Source: CBDCYH01 sp965224105
Lineage (GTDB): Bacteria > Bacteroidota > Rhodothermia > Rhodothermales > JABDKH01
Assembly (NCBI GenBank): GCA_965224105.1
Contig: CBDCYH010000001.1
Location: 682,001 to 746,000, forward strand
Direction: 5' to 3'
DNA: 64,000 bases
Shown: one piece after another, positions 1 through 8,025 of the stretch
Position numbering within the stretch: position 1 is the first letter of the stretch
Layout: the number at the start of each line of letters is the position of its first letter
The notes under the pieces: generated by a model
Seen by the model: the letters and a program-made list of their open reading frames with translations, nothing else
What the model was told of the DNA's origin: nothing
Database searches by the model: none
Program-made: the position numbers and the translations under genes

Positions 1-464
1 CTGGGATGAATCCGCCCGACAGTTCCGGAATTCCGGGACATCACAGCTGGCTAACAACTACAACCCTACCCGATCGATGGCGCGTTCTGAACGACCTGAT
101 TTTCGACCGGCTGGGAACGGCCTTTGACCCGATCGATGTGGTGCTCAAAATTTCTGATCCGTCTGATCCTTTTCGCATCGCGATCGATCTGGCCGAGGTT
201 TTCTTGCCCATTCCGCTCGAAGAGACGGGCATTCGTGAAGTGCGAGAACCGTTCGGAGGGAATCCGGACATACCCATCCCCGACGAAATTGCTAACGGTC
301 CCGCCTACGTGAGAAACCTCTCCAAAATATTGCTCGACGGGTCGCCATTCTATGAGTGGCCCCTGATCGTCGACGAGACATCGGAGGGTGTGGTAGACGC
401 ACGCAGACTGATCCGGTCCTACATGGCCTACCTCATCCAATTACCAGCATACCAGCTAACCTAA
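1..464 (+). CDS. DUF1800 family protein, C-terminal fragment
   Basis: Only about the last 153 codons are in the window. The frame is open to the left edge (first full codon at base 3), so the ATG at base 6 is probably internal. The stretch NPPDSSGIPGHHSWL at the left edge matches the NPPxVxGWPGG-type motif found near the C-terminus of DUF1800 proteins, and is followed by LPDRW. DUF1800 and DUF1501 genes commonly sit side by side, and a DUF1501 gene starts 16 bases downstream, which supports the call. Family members are thought to be exported or envelope proteins of unknown biochemical role. The family call rests on a short motif and the neighbour, so it is good but not certain. Confidence 0.75.
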   Translation, partial: GMNPPDSSGIPGHHSWLTTTTLPDRWRVLNDLIFDRLGTAFDPIDVVLKISDPSDPFRIAIDLAEVFLPIPLEETGIREVREPFGGNPDIPIPDEIANGPAYVRNLSKILLDGSPFYEWPLIVDETSEGVVDARRLIRSYMAYLIQLPAYQLT

Positions 465-480
465 ATCGCCACTAATCTCA

Positions 481-2136
481 ATGTGTGACCATCATCATCC
501 ACCTCGCTCGTCGAGTGCCAAGGCCAAGACTTCTCATCGTCATGGTGCGCGTCTCGAAGACGGTAGTGCACATTCGAAAGATCATTCCAGATGGTCCCGG
601 CGCGACTTCCTGACCCGTATGGGATTGGCTTCCGTGGGAGCGTCCTTCGCCATCAATGCAAGCCCCGTTGTCGCATACGGACAAACTCCGCTACTCCAAC
701 AGATTGCTCTTTCAGGCACCAACCGAGTCCTGGTCTTGATCCAATTGAACGGAGGGAATGACGGGCTCAATACGGTAATCCCGGTTGAAAACAGTATTTA
801 CTACAATAAACGCCCAACTATCGCGATCCCGAAATCCAGTGCCTTCTTATTGGATAACGAGACCGGTTTGCATCCTGCAATGTCGGGCCTCGAGTCCCTC
901 TGGGGAGATGGCGACATGGCCGTTATTCACAACGTCGGATATTCGAGTCAGACGCGATCCCATTTCGAAGGAACGATCAACTGGTCCACTGCGCGTGACC
1001 AAGGCCAGGAAGAAAATACGGGATGGCTTGCACGCTACCTTGTCGACGGGAATCCCGAGTTGTTTCTCAACCCGGTCGACTACCCGCTGGCTGTCCGTGT
1101 TGGTGGTCCGGCGGCATTGTTTCAGAGCGCATCGGGAAATTTGAGCGTCACCTTCGGTGATGCCCAGGAATTTGAGACGTTCGTAAATCAGGGTGGGTTC
1201 TACGATGTACAAAACGTACCCGACACCGTCTACGGACAAGAACTGGCGTATGTAAGAAGTGTGACCAATGCATCGTTCCGGTACGTGGAGTCGGTACAGA
1301 ATGCTGCATCGGGCGGGACCAACCTCGGAGAATATGGCAACTCAGGCCTGTCAAATTCGCTGGCAGTTGTAGCGAGAATGTTGCGCGGAGGTCTGAACAC
1401 GCACCTCTATACCGTGTCCCGTGGCGGTTTCGATACGCACTCAAATCAGGGCGGCACCGAAGGAAGTCACGCCAACATGCTAGGAGACGTCGCTACATCC
1501 GTCGCCGCGTTTCTGGATGACCTCAAACAGGATGGGCTCGACCAGCGAGTACTGGTCATGACATTCAGTGAATTTGGCAGAACGCTCGAAGAGAATGGTT
1601 CACGTGGCACAGATCATGGAGCGGGCGCTCCCATGATGCTATTCGGATCCGGCCTAAATGGTGGCCTGTTCGGGACTCAATCAGACCTGCAAGATCTGTA
1701 TGGCGGGGATCCCAGATTTTCCACCGACTACCGATCTGTTTACGCCTCTGTGCTTCAAGATTGGTTTGGTATTCATGAGCCCGATGTCGACGGCATTTTG
1801 GACGGGTCGTATAGCCGCCTGGACGTGATCCAGGACAAGATTCAGGTTTCAAACGAAACGCTGGAAACACCCCGGGCAGTTGGGCTGAGCCAGAATTATC
1901 CGAACCCGTTTAACCCCGAGACCACAATCGACTACGAAATATCGGAATCCGGCCAGGTTTCCCTGAAAGTCTTCGATCTGAGGGGCAGAGAAATACGGAC
2001 AGTCGTTAACGAATTCCACAGCCCAGGCCGATACTCACGTCGGTTCGATGCAGGTAATCTCCCTAACGGGACATATTTGTATCAACTCAAGACACCGGCG
2101 GGTAGCCACACCCGAAAGATGATCTTGATGAAATAG
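481..2136 (+). CDS. DUF1501 protein with Tat signal and T9SS C-terminal sorting domain
   Basis: A 551-residue exported protein of the DUF1501 family, whose fold is related to sulfatases and alkaline phosphatases but whose reaction is unknown. The N-terminus is unusual: a His-rich start (MCDHHH) and a long polar region precede the twin-arginine motif SRRDFL (Arg 40-41) and a hydrophobic stretch to about residue 66, so Tat export is expected. Family motifs include GGNDGLN, GGFDTHS and a FSEFGRT...DHGAG block. The last 83 residues (469-551) form a type IX secretion sorting domain beginning NYPNPFNP and ending in KMILMK. This predicts Tat transfer to the periplasm and then T9SS passage to the cell surface. 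It lies 16 bases after the DUF1800 gene and is probably co-transcribed with it. Confidence 0.9.
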   Translation: MCDHHHPPRSSSAKAKTSHRHGARLEDGSAHSKDHSRWSRRDFLTRMGLASVGASFAINASPVVAYGQTPLLQQIALSGTNRVLVLIQLNGGNDGLNTVIPVENSIYYNKRPTIAIPKSSAFLLDNETGLHPAMSGLESLWGDGDMAVIHNVGYSSQTRSHFEGTINWSTARDQGQEENTGWLARYLVDGNPELFLNPVDYPLAVRVGGPAALFQSASGNLSVTFGDAQEFETFVNQGGFYDVQNVPDTVYGQELAYVRSVTNASFRYVESVQNAASGGTNLGEYGNSGLSNSLAVVARMLRGGLNTHLYTVSRGGFDTHSNQGGTEGSHANMLGDVATSVAAFLDDLKQDGLDQRVLVMTFSEFGRTLEENGSRGTDHGAGAPMMLFGSGLNGGLFGTQSDLQDLYGGDPRFSTDYRSVYASVLQDWFGIHEPDVDGILDGSYSRLDVIQDKIQVSNETLETPRAVGLSQNYPNPFNPETTIDYEISESGQVSLKVFDLRGREIRTVVNEFHSPGRYSRRFDAGNLPNGTYLYQLKTPAGSHTRKMILMK

Positions 2137-2162
2137 TCTAACCCATTTCTCCGTCATTCGTC

Positions 2163-3197
2163 ATGCGACTCCATCCCTCAATCTTTCTTTCCTGCATAGT
2201 TGCTCTTGCATTCGTCTGGTCCGGTTGCGATACCCTTGGGCTGGGCGGCGGAGAAAACAACTCCGACACGACTGGTCTATACCCTGTCCATCTTGATGGA
2301 GAGTGGGGTTACGTCACACAAGACGGCGCGATGAAGATCACGCCGCGCTACGAAATGGCTGAACAGTTTTCAAGCGGACTCGCCGCCGTCCAGGTTGGCT
2401 CCGAGTGGGGTTACATCAATGCCGATGGCCAAATGGTTGTTTCGCCGTCCTACCAATTCGCGGGACCGTTTGTGGATGGCCTCGCTCCTGTGCGCGGAAC
2501 TGGATTTGGCGATCAGTACGGATACATCGATGTAGCAGGCAACCTCGCTATAACCGCTGACTTCGAGTTGGCGCAGCCGTTCTCCGAAGGACTCGCCGCA
2601 GTCCGGAAAAATGGTCTCTGGGGATTTGTCGATGCATCCGGGAATGAAGCTGTTGCTCCTCAGTATTCTGATGCGCGATCATTTACGGAAGGCCTTGCTG
2701 CTGTGGAAGGTCGTGACGGATGGCTGTATATCGACAATGCCGGTAATGTTGCCATTCAACCAAGCTTTGCGATGAGCCAGGCGCAGCCATTCTCTGAAGG
2801 GCGAGCTGCATTCGCGACTAATGAAGGCTGGGGTTTTCTTGATATAAACGGAAATCCAGTCATCCCGCCCCAATTTCAGGAGGCTGGAATGTTTTCCGAA
2901 GGACTAGCGCCCGTCAAAGATGACCGGGTCGGTTTTATCGACAAGAGCGGATCGATCAAAATTGATTACCAGTTTGGTGACGCCCGCGCGTTTTCTGAAG
3001 GAATGGCCGCCGTCAAGCTAAACAACCAGTGGACGTACATCTCGAAGGAATCTGGTAAAGTTGCCGTCAATAAGCAATTTGTAACTGCCGATGACTACCG
3101 AAACGGAGTTGCACGCGTCACACTCGACGATTCGGAGAATCCGAGGATAGGCTACATCGACGACCGCGGAGAGTATATCTGGTATCCCACTCGATAA
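2163..3197 (+). CDS. WG-repeat lipoprotein (first of a tandem pair)
   Basis: A 344-residue lipoprotein. The signal peptide ends in the lipobox WSGC with Cys22 as acylation site. The rest is about nine WG-type repeats of roughly 30 to 35 residues, each with a core such as DGEWGYV..DG followed by I.P.Y..A..F.eGLA.V. WG repeats (KWG family) are beta-rich modules found mostly in exported or surface proteins of Bacteroidota, and no single function is established. The next gene encodes a paralogue of nearly the same length. The start 26 bases after the DUF1501 gene is supported by the immediate signal peptide. A scaffold or adhesion role on the envelope is only inference. Confidence 0.85.
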   Translation: MRLHPSIFLSCIVALAFVWSGCDTLGLGGGENNSDTTGLYPVHLDGEWGYVTQDGAMKITPRYEMAEQFSSGLAAVQVGSEWGYINADGQMVVSPSYQFAGPFVDGLAPVRGTGFGDQYGYIDVAGNLAITADFELAQPFSEGLAAVRKNGLWGFVDASGNEAVAPQYSDARSFTEGLAAVEGRDGWLYIDNAGNVAIQPSFAMSQAQPFSEGRAAFATNEGWGFLDINGNPVIPPQFQEAGMFSEGLAPVKDDRVGFIDKSGSIKIDYQFGDARAFSEGMAAVKLNNQWTYISKESGKVAVNKQFVTADDYRNGVARVTLDDSENPRIGYIDDRGEYIWYPTR

Positions 3198-3209
3198 AAG
3201 GATAGATCA

Positions 3210-4259
3210 ATGAAAAAGTATTTCAATACGCTTGCATCACTCACGGCGTTATTGCTGCTAGTCACGACCGCGGGATGCGATTTTGTGTCTGGTATTGCCG
3301 GAGGAGATTCGGATGCAGAAACGGTAGAATTGTATCCTGTTGCAATTGACGGCGAATGGGGATATGTGAATCAGCAGGGGCGGATTATCCATGAACCGGA
3401 TTACGAATGGGCAGGCCATTTTTCAGAGGGGTTGGCGCGCGTGCGACCGGGTTATCACACTGGCTACATTGACCAGGAAGGGACAATGGTGATCGACAAC
3501 ACCTTCGATCGGGCACAGGATTTTTCTGAAGGACTCGCCGCTGTTCGAATCGATGGCCTCTGGGGCTACATCGACAAATCGGGATCGTTTGTCATCAACC
3601 CACAGTTCAAAAACGCGTTCGGATTTTCGAACGATCGAGCATTTATCCGGACAGCAGATTGGGAATGGGAATACATCGACAGAAACGGTACGATCATCCG
3701 CTCATCTGAAACACCGCGTCTCGACGACAACGAAGAAAGTTACTTCAGTGACGGACGAGCGTTAGTCGTCGACAATTCGGGTAATTTCGGATTCATTGAT
3801 GCGGATGCCAATCCCGTAATCCCGCTAAGCTATTTGTCCGCAAAGCCCTTTTCAGAAGGTCGCGCGGCTATCAAGATTAGCGACAAATGGGGATATATAA
3901 GTCCCTCTGCAGAGACCTTGATCAACCCACAGTATATCGCTGCCGGAAACTTCGGGGACGGACTTGCTCCGGTAAGGAAAAATGGTAATCTCTGGGGATA
4001 CATTAACACGTCAGGAGCGATCGTGATCGATGAGGCATACGACGAAGCTCGACCATTTGTGGATGGCCGCGCAGCAGTGAAAAAAGATGGTCGCTGGAAT
4101 TACATTGATGTTACCGGTAAAGCATTGACGACGGCAGGATTTGACGAAGCAGATGACTTCAAAAGTGGGGTTGGCCGTGTGGTAACGATGGTTGAAGGTG
4201 AGGAACGGATGGGATACATCAACGCAAGTGGATCCTATATGTGGTTTCCGACAAACTAG
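3210..4259 (+). CDS. WG-repeat lipoprotein (second of a tandem pair)
   Basis: A 349-residue lipoprotein paralogous to the preceding gene. It has a signal peptide (MKKYF start) with lipobox TAGC and acylated Cys23, then about nine WG repeats with cores such as DGEWGYV, DGLWGYI and SDKWGYI. The ATG lies 12 bases after the previous stop and is preceded by a good ribosome site, AAAGGA, at about 3197-3202, so the pair is surely co-transcribed. The two proteins share architecture and the closing Y-I-x-x-x-G-x-Y-x-W pattern but differ enough in sequence to be an old duplication. Function is unknown. Confidence 0.85.
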   Translation: MKKYFNTLASLTALLLLVTTAGCDFVSGIAGGDSDAETVELYPVAIDGEWGYVNQQGRIIHEPDYEWAGHFSEGLARVRPGYHTGYIDQEGTMVIDNTFDRAQDFSEGLAAVRIDGLWGYIDKSGSFVINPQFKNAFGFSNDRAFIRTADWEWEYIDRNGTIIRSSETPRLDDNEESYFSDGRALVVDNSGNFGFIDADANPVIPLSYLSAKPFSEGRAAIKISDKWGYISPSAETLINPQYIAAGNFGDGLAPVRKNGNLWGYINTSGAIVIDEAYDEARPFVDGRAAVKKDGRWNYIDVTGKALTTAGFDEADDFKSGVGRVVTMVEGEERMGYINASGSYMWFPTN

Positions 4260-4283
4260 AGTCGGATAACACTTTGCCCGGAG

Positions 4284-4341
4284 GGGTCTTGCAAGGAAAT
4301 TTACTCGCTACGAATTCGATCGGGTTGTTCTTGCAAGACCC
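4284..4341. repeat. 12-bp perfect inverted repeat with 34-nt loop
   Basis: GGGTCTTGCAAG at 4284-4295 is repeated in inverted orientation as CTTGCAAGACCC at 4330-4341. Two further bases on the inner side can also pair. Each arm contains the self-complementary core CTTGCAAG. The repeat lies 25 bases after the stop of the second WG lipoprotein gene, in the 244-base gap before the small lipoprotein gene. It could form a terminator or mRNA-end hairpin for the upstream operon, although the T-run that follows (TTCTCTTTT) is interrupted. A dimeric regulator site is the alternative. Confidence 0.6.
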
Positions 4342-4503
4342 ATTCTCTTTTGCTGCCCCTGCGAAAAATGGGATCAGGATTTGCCTTGATTCCGACGATT
4401 ATCCTCACGAAGTTTGGAATTGGCTCGCCCGTCTAATCAACACTCCTGTCTGGAGATACGGATAGCGGCGTTTTTCATTTACACGGAACGACGATCCATT
4501 ATC

Positions 4504-4875
4504 ATGTTTGCGCGAATCCTGCTCATAGGATTATTGGCTGCTACAATCGGATGCGAATCTGATACAGTCACTCAAGACGACCTGGATAAGCTTGAGCAAC
4601 AAATTATGTCCATCATTGATGGTGCCGCTGCGACAAATGTCTCCTTCTGCAAGACGGTGGCATTTGGCTCCAAACCCTGTGGAGGACCCTGGCGATACCT
4701 TTCGTATTCAACTGAAAACCTCGACGAAGCGGAACTGCTTCGACTCATTCGCGACTACAACCGGAAGGACAGTCTCAGAAATATCCAGCAAGGTGGAGTT
4801 TCCGATTGCTTGTTCGTTTCCGACCCCGGCTCCACGCTGAGCAACGGGAGATGTGTTATCGGATTGCCGGACTAA
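4504..4875 (+). CDS. Small Cys-rich lipoprotein, family unknown
   Basis: A 123-residue predicted lipoprotein. I place the start at the ATG at 4504, because MFARILLIGLLAATIGC is a clean lipoprotein signal (acylated Cys17), while an upstream in-frame ATG at 4414 would add 30 residues that do not resemble a signal. The mature part has a helical segment (about 20-40) and four cysteines (49, 59, 102, 117) around a KPCGGPWRYLSYS block and a SDCLF segment, suggesting two disulfides. It resembles, from memory, small uncharacterised lipoproteins of Bacteroidota with a CGGPW-Y-YS pattern. No function can be assigned. It converges on the acyl-CoA dehydrogenase gene 15 bases downstream. Confidence 0.75.
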   Translation: MFARILLIGLLAATIGCESDTVTQDDLDKLEQQIMSIIDGAAATNVSFCKTVAFGSKPCGGPWRYLSYSTENLDEAELLRLIRDYNRKDSLRNIQQGGVSDCLFVSDPGSTLSNGRCVIGLPD

Positions 4876-4890
4876 ACGCCTTGGTGCTCG

Positions 4891-6906
4891 CTAGGAGTTT
4901 AGAACGTGCTCGCTGGAGTGTCCGTCGCCCCCCGCCACAGCAGTGTGATCACCGGGAAACTGTTTCACATGCTCCTTCAACACGGGCATTCCTGTTCCCT
5001 TTGCGACCGGAGAACTCTCGTGAATTACGTAGTCGGAGTTTGGCAGTGTGTCTGAATGATCACGCGCAGCCTGAGCGGCTTCTCGCATGCTAACGTCCGC
5101 GTTCTTCCTAAGCGCCCGAATGTTTTCGTAGATCTTCAACTCGAGCAGATCAAACAAATGTGCAAACGCAGCCTTGTCTCGATCATAAGAAGCATCGCGA
5201 CGCGAAGTTCTTAATTGCAAATCCATTTTGGACAACGAGGCAGACAGAGCAAAAATGTAAATAGCGTTGTCGGCAACTCTCGCCTGGATAGTTTGTCGGG
5301 TGATGATCTCTTCCTTGTTCCACTTACTAGCCATTTTGAAGTAATGTGAGTGGAGTTGGATAAGCTTACCCAGTCGATCGGAATACTCGGAGAGAGACGG
5401 ATGGGCACCGATAACCAACGGTGCGGGTGGTTTCAGTCCAGCGAAGAGCTGTAGCGCCAAAGGAATCGCTTTCTTCAGCAGCTTCGGGTTCGTTCCGTTC
5501 TCAAGAAGCCTATTGAGATTGTCTGCGGCTGACTGATCAGCGTTCCAACCTAACGCATCTTGAATCCCTAACATCTGCTCGGCAAGCTGCTTGCCTCCGT
5601 ACGCAAAAACAAACGACTGCATCACCTCATTCGAACCTTCAACAATCCGGTGGATTCTGTTATCACGCCACAGGCGTTCAAAACCGTTTTCCGTCATGTA
5701 CCCCTCGCCACCCATGAGCTGCATCGCGTCGTCGATAACGGTCCAGCCAAACTCGGAGCAAATCACTTTGTTGATGGCCGTCTCGACCATGATATCCTTG
5801 TCATGCCTATCCAGCATTCCGCAAACGAGATACAAGACGGCATCCATCGCGTACGTGTATGCAGACATTCTGGCTATGCGCTCCTGCACCAGGTCAAAAT
5901 CAGCCAGGGGTCTGCCAAACTGATATCGGGTTTGCACCCACTTGATCGCTTGGTCTGCCGCAGCTTTTGCCGCACCTGTAACACCAGCGCTCAACGTACA
6001 CCGCCCGTAATTCAAACAGGTCAGAGCGACGTTTAGTCCTTTACCTTCTTTGTGCAGCAGATTCTCTCGAGGCACACGGACGTTGGTGAACCGAATACGG
6101 GCCTGCCACGTGCCACGAATCCCTGTCTTACTGCGATTCTTTTGGAAGATGTCTATTCCCGGCATGTCTGGGGTACAAATGAGTGCAGTTACCACATCTT
6201 TGGCCTCGCCATTCCCATCGACTTTGCGCTGCTTCGTCATCACGGTGAACATTCCACTCAACGCACCCGACGTGCTCCACTTCTTTTCACCGTTCAGGAT
6301 GTAGTGGGTACCGTCTGCCGAGAGTTCGCATCTAGTCTCCTGCCCCGCCGCGTCAGACCCAACCTGCGGCTCCGACAGGCAAAATGCCGACAGGTATTCG
6401 TTCGCGACCTTCGGTAAGAACGTCTTCTTCTGCTCTTCAGTGCCAAACAGCATGAGGGCCTTGCAGCCAATAGATTGATGTGCAGAAACCATTACCGATG
6501 AGGATCCGCAATACTCGCCCAGCATCTCCAGTACCCGGTTGTAACTCGCGACACCGAGTCCCAGGCCACCATACTCCTTCGGGATGGTCATCCCCATAAC
6601 TCCCAGTTCAAACAATCGATCTATCGCCCACTGAGGTATGTACTCGTCACGGTCGATGAGGACCGACGGATGTTCGTTCTTCAGATAATCCTCAAGCCTT
6701 TCGAGCAGGTTGTCGCACTCCTCCTTTTCGATTCGCGAAACAGTTGGATACGGGAAAACAAGTTCATCCCGGAATCGATTCCAGAACAGGTTCTTAACAA
6801 ATCCCATCTCCGATGGCTCGGGGCCCATCATCACCTCGATATCCTCGATCATCTGCTTGTCTTGAGCAGATACATTTTTGAGACTAGAAAGACTTTTACC
6901 AGACAT
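4891..6906 (-). CDS. Long acyl-CoA dehydrogenase with C-terminal extension
   Basis: A 671-residue FAD-dependent acyl-CoA dehydrogenase that oxidises an acyl-CoA thioester at the alpha-beta bond and passes electrons to ETF. Seen: an N-terminal helical domain with IPKEYGGLGLG, the middle-domain FAD motif AFCLSEPQVGSDAAG followed by NGEKKWSTSG, and a C-terminal domain with QLMGGEGYM and VEGSNEV, which holds the probable catalytic Glu. About 240 residues follow that motif, so the protein is much longer than the usual 380-400 and resembles VLCAD/ACAD9-type enzymes. I chose the ATG at 6906 (MSGKSLSSL); an in-frame start at 7005 adds 33 residues without family character. The natural substrate, probably long-chain, is inferred. 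Confidence 0.85.
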   Translation of the reverse strand: MSGKSLSSLKNVSAQDKQMIEDIEVMMGPEPSEMGFVKNLFWNRFRDELVFPYPTVSRIEKEECDNLLERLEDYLKNEHPSVLIDRDEYIPQWAIDRLFELGVMGMTIPKEYGGLGLGVASYNRVLEMLGEYCGSSSVMVSAHQSIGCKALMLFGTEEQKKTFLPKVANEYLSAFCLSEPQVGSDAAGQETRCELSADGTHYILNGEKKWSTSGALSGMFTVMTKQRKVDGNGEAKDVVTALICTPDMPGIDIFQKNRSKTGIRGTWQARIRFTNVRVPRENLLHKEGKGLNVALTCLNYGRCTLSAGVTGAAKAAADQAIKWVQTRYQFGRPLADFDLVQERIARMSAYTYAMDAVLYLVCGMLDRHDKDIMVETAINKVICSEFGWTVIDDAMQLMGGEGYMTENGFERLWRDNRIHRIVEGSNEVMQSFVFAYGGKQLAEQMLGIQDALGWNADQSAADNLNRLLENGTNPKLLKKAIPLALQLFAGLKPPAPLVIGAHPSLSEYSDRLGKLIQLHSHYFKMASKWNKEEIITRQTIQARVADNAIYIFALSASLSKMDLQLRTSRRDASYDRDKAAFAHLFDLLELKIYENIRALRKNADVSMREAAQAARDHSDTLPNSDYVIHESSPVAKGTGMPVLKEHVKQFPGDHTAVAGGDGHSSEHVLNS

Positions 6907-7152
6907 GTGTTGTACCGTTATCCCTTTTCGGGTGAGAAAATCAGCTTGAAATGAACATCGAAGCGGTCGTTCGCAGGAGGCAACTCGCCTTGCCTGCAAT
7001 AGCAAATCCCATACCTTCTCTATCGACCACGGTTCCTAGTTCATCAACGCACCATCCCCCTGTATAGACCTGATTTGCCAAGAATCCACAGTAGGCGATT
7101 GCCGCCTCCACCGTCTGCAGCCTATCATCGGTCGTACACTCAACCGGAGCCC

Positions 7153-7971
7153 ATGAGCGAGCCATTCACGACAAGGTTAATCGATGCCCAGGTTGCAAAA
7201 AACACCACACTCTGCGTGGGACTGGATCCGGATGTGACACGAATCCCGCAGGTGCTTCGAGAGGACTCATCAGACCAACAGGCAATACTGGAATTCTGTT
7301 CGACTATAATCGAGCACACTTCCCCGTTCGCGTGCGCCTACAAACTGAACTTCGCTTTCTTCGAGTCATTGGGCGCGAGTGGGTGGAGGTTGATCGCTTC
7401 CATTCTGGAAATCATCCCCGACGACTGTCTGGTGATCGCAGACGCTAAACGTGGAGACATAGGCAACACTGCCGCCATGTACGCAAAATCAGTTTTTGAC
7501 ACGATGTCTTTCGACGCCTGTACGGTAAGTCCATACATGGGAGGCGATTCGGTAAAACCGTTCCTTTCCTATCCGTCGAAGGGTGTGTTCGTGTTGGTGT
7601 TAACCTCCAACGCAAGCGCCAATGATTTCCAGCAGAAAAAGGTCGGAAGGAATTCCCTTTATGAACTTGTAGCCGAGCAGAGTACTCAATGGGGAAAGAG
7701 TGAGCCGGGCGAAATCGGATTTGTTATCGGCGCAACAAAACCGGAAACCCTCGTCGACCTGCGCCAGCAATTTCCCACTGTGCCTTTTCTGGTGCCAGGT
7801 GTGGGTGCACAGGGAGGTTCGGCGGAAAAGGTAATGCTGGCAGCAACCGATGCAGGTCGCGTAATCGTCAACAGTAGCCGCGGGATAATTTACGCATCTG
7901 CCGGAGCTGACTTCGGCGAAGCCGCCGGGGCCGCCGCTAAAGACCTGGCCTCACAACTCCGGGTGCGGTAG
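7153..7971 (+). CDS. pyrF: Orotidine 5'-phosphate decarboxylase, type 2
   Basis: A 272-residue cytosolic enzyme for the last step of UMP synthesis, OMP to UMP plus CO2. Seen: the barrel start LCVGLDPD, the catalytic segment DAKRGDIGN with Lys99 and Asp102, the FVLVLTSNASAND strand and the phosphate-binding region near PGVGAQGGSAE. The length and the DAKRGDIGNTA form fit the longer type-2 family found in Bacteroidota, mycobacteria and myxobacteria. The ATG at 7153 is chosen because family similarity starts there; an upstream ATG at 7075 only adds a Pro-rich stretch. The 246-base gap shared with the divergent dehydrogenase gene shows no clear regulatory element. Confidence 0.93.
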   Translation: MSEPFTTRLIDAQVAKNTTLCVGLDPDVTRIPQVLREDSSDQQAILEFCSTIIEHTSPFACAYKLNFAFFESLGASGWRLIASILEIIPDDCLVIADAKRGDIGNTAAMYAKSVFDTMSFDACTVSPYMGGDSVKPFLSYPSKGVFVLVLTSNASANDFQQKKVGRNSLYELVAEQSTQWGKSEPGEIGFVIGATKPETLVDLRQQFPTVPFLVPGVGAQGGSAEKVMLAATDAGRVIVNSSRGIIYASAGADFGEAAGAAAKDLASQLRVR

Positions 7972-8025
7972 GCGAAGTTAGATGTTAGCTGTTTCGGTGT
8001 TGTTGTTGGAAAGCAACCTCGCGGA

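Noticed and set aside
6941..7165. Open frame of 74 codons on the minus strand between the dehydrogenase and pyrF
   Set aside because: It overlaps the starts of both neighbours, has no recognisable motif or ribosome site, and is better explained as non-coding.
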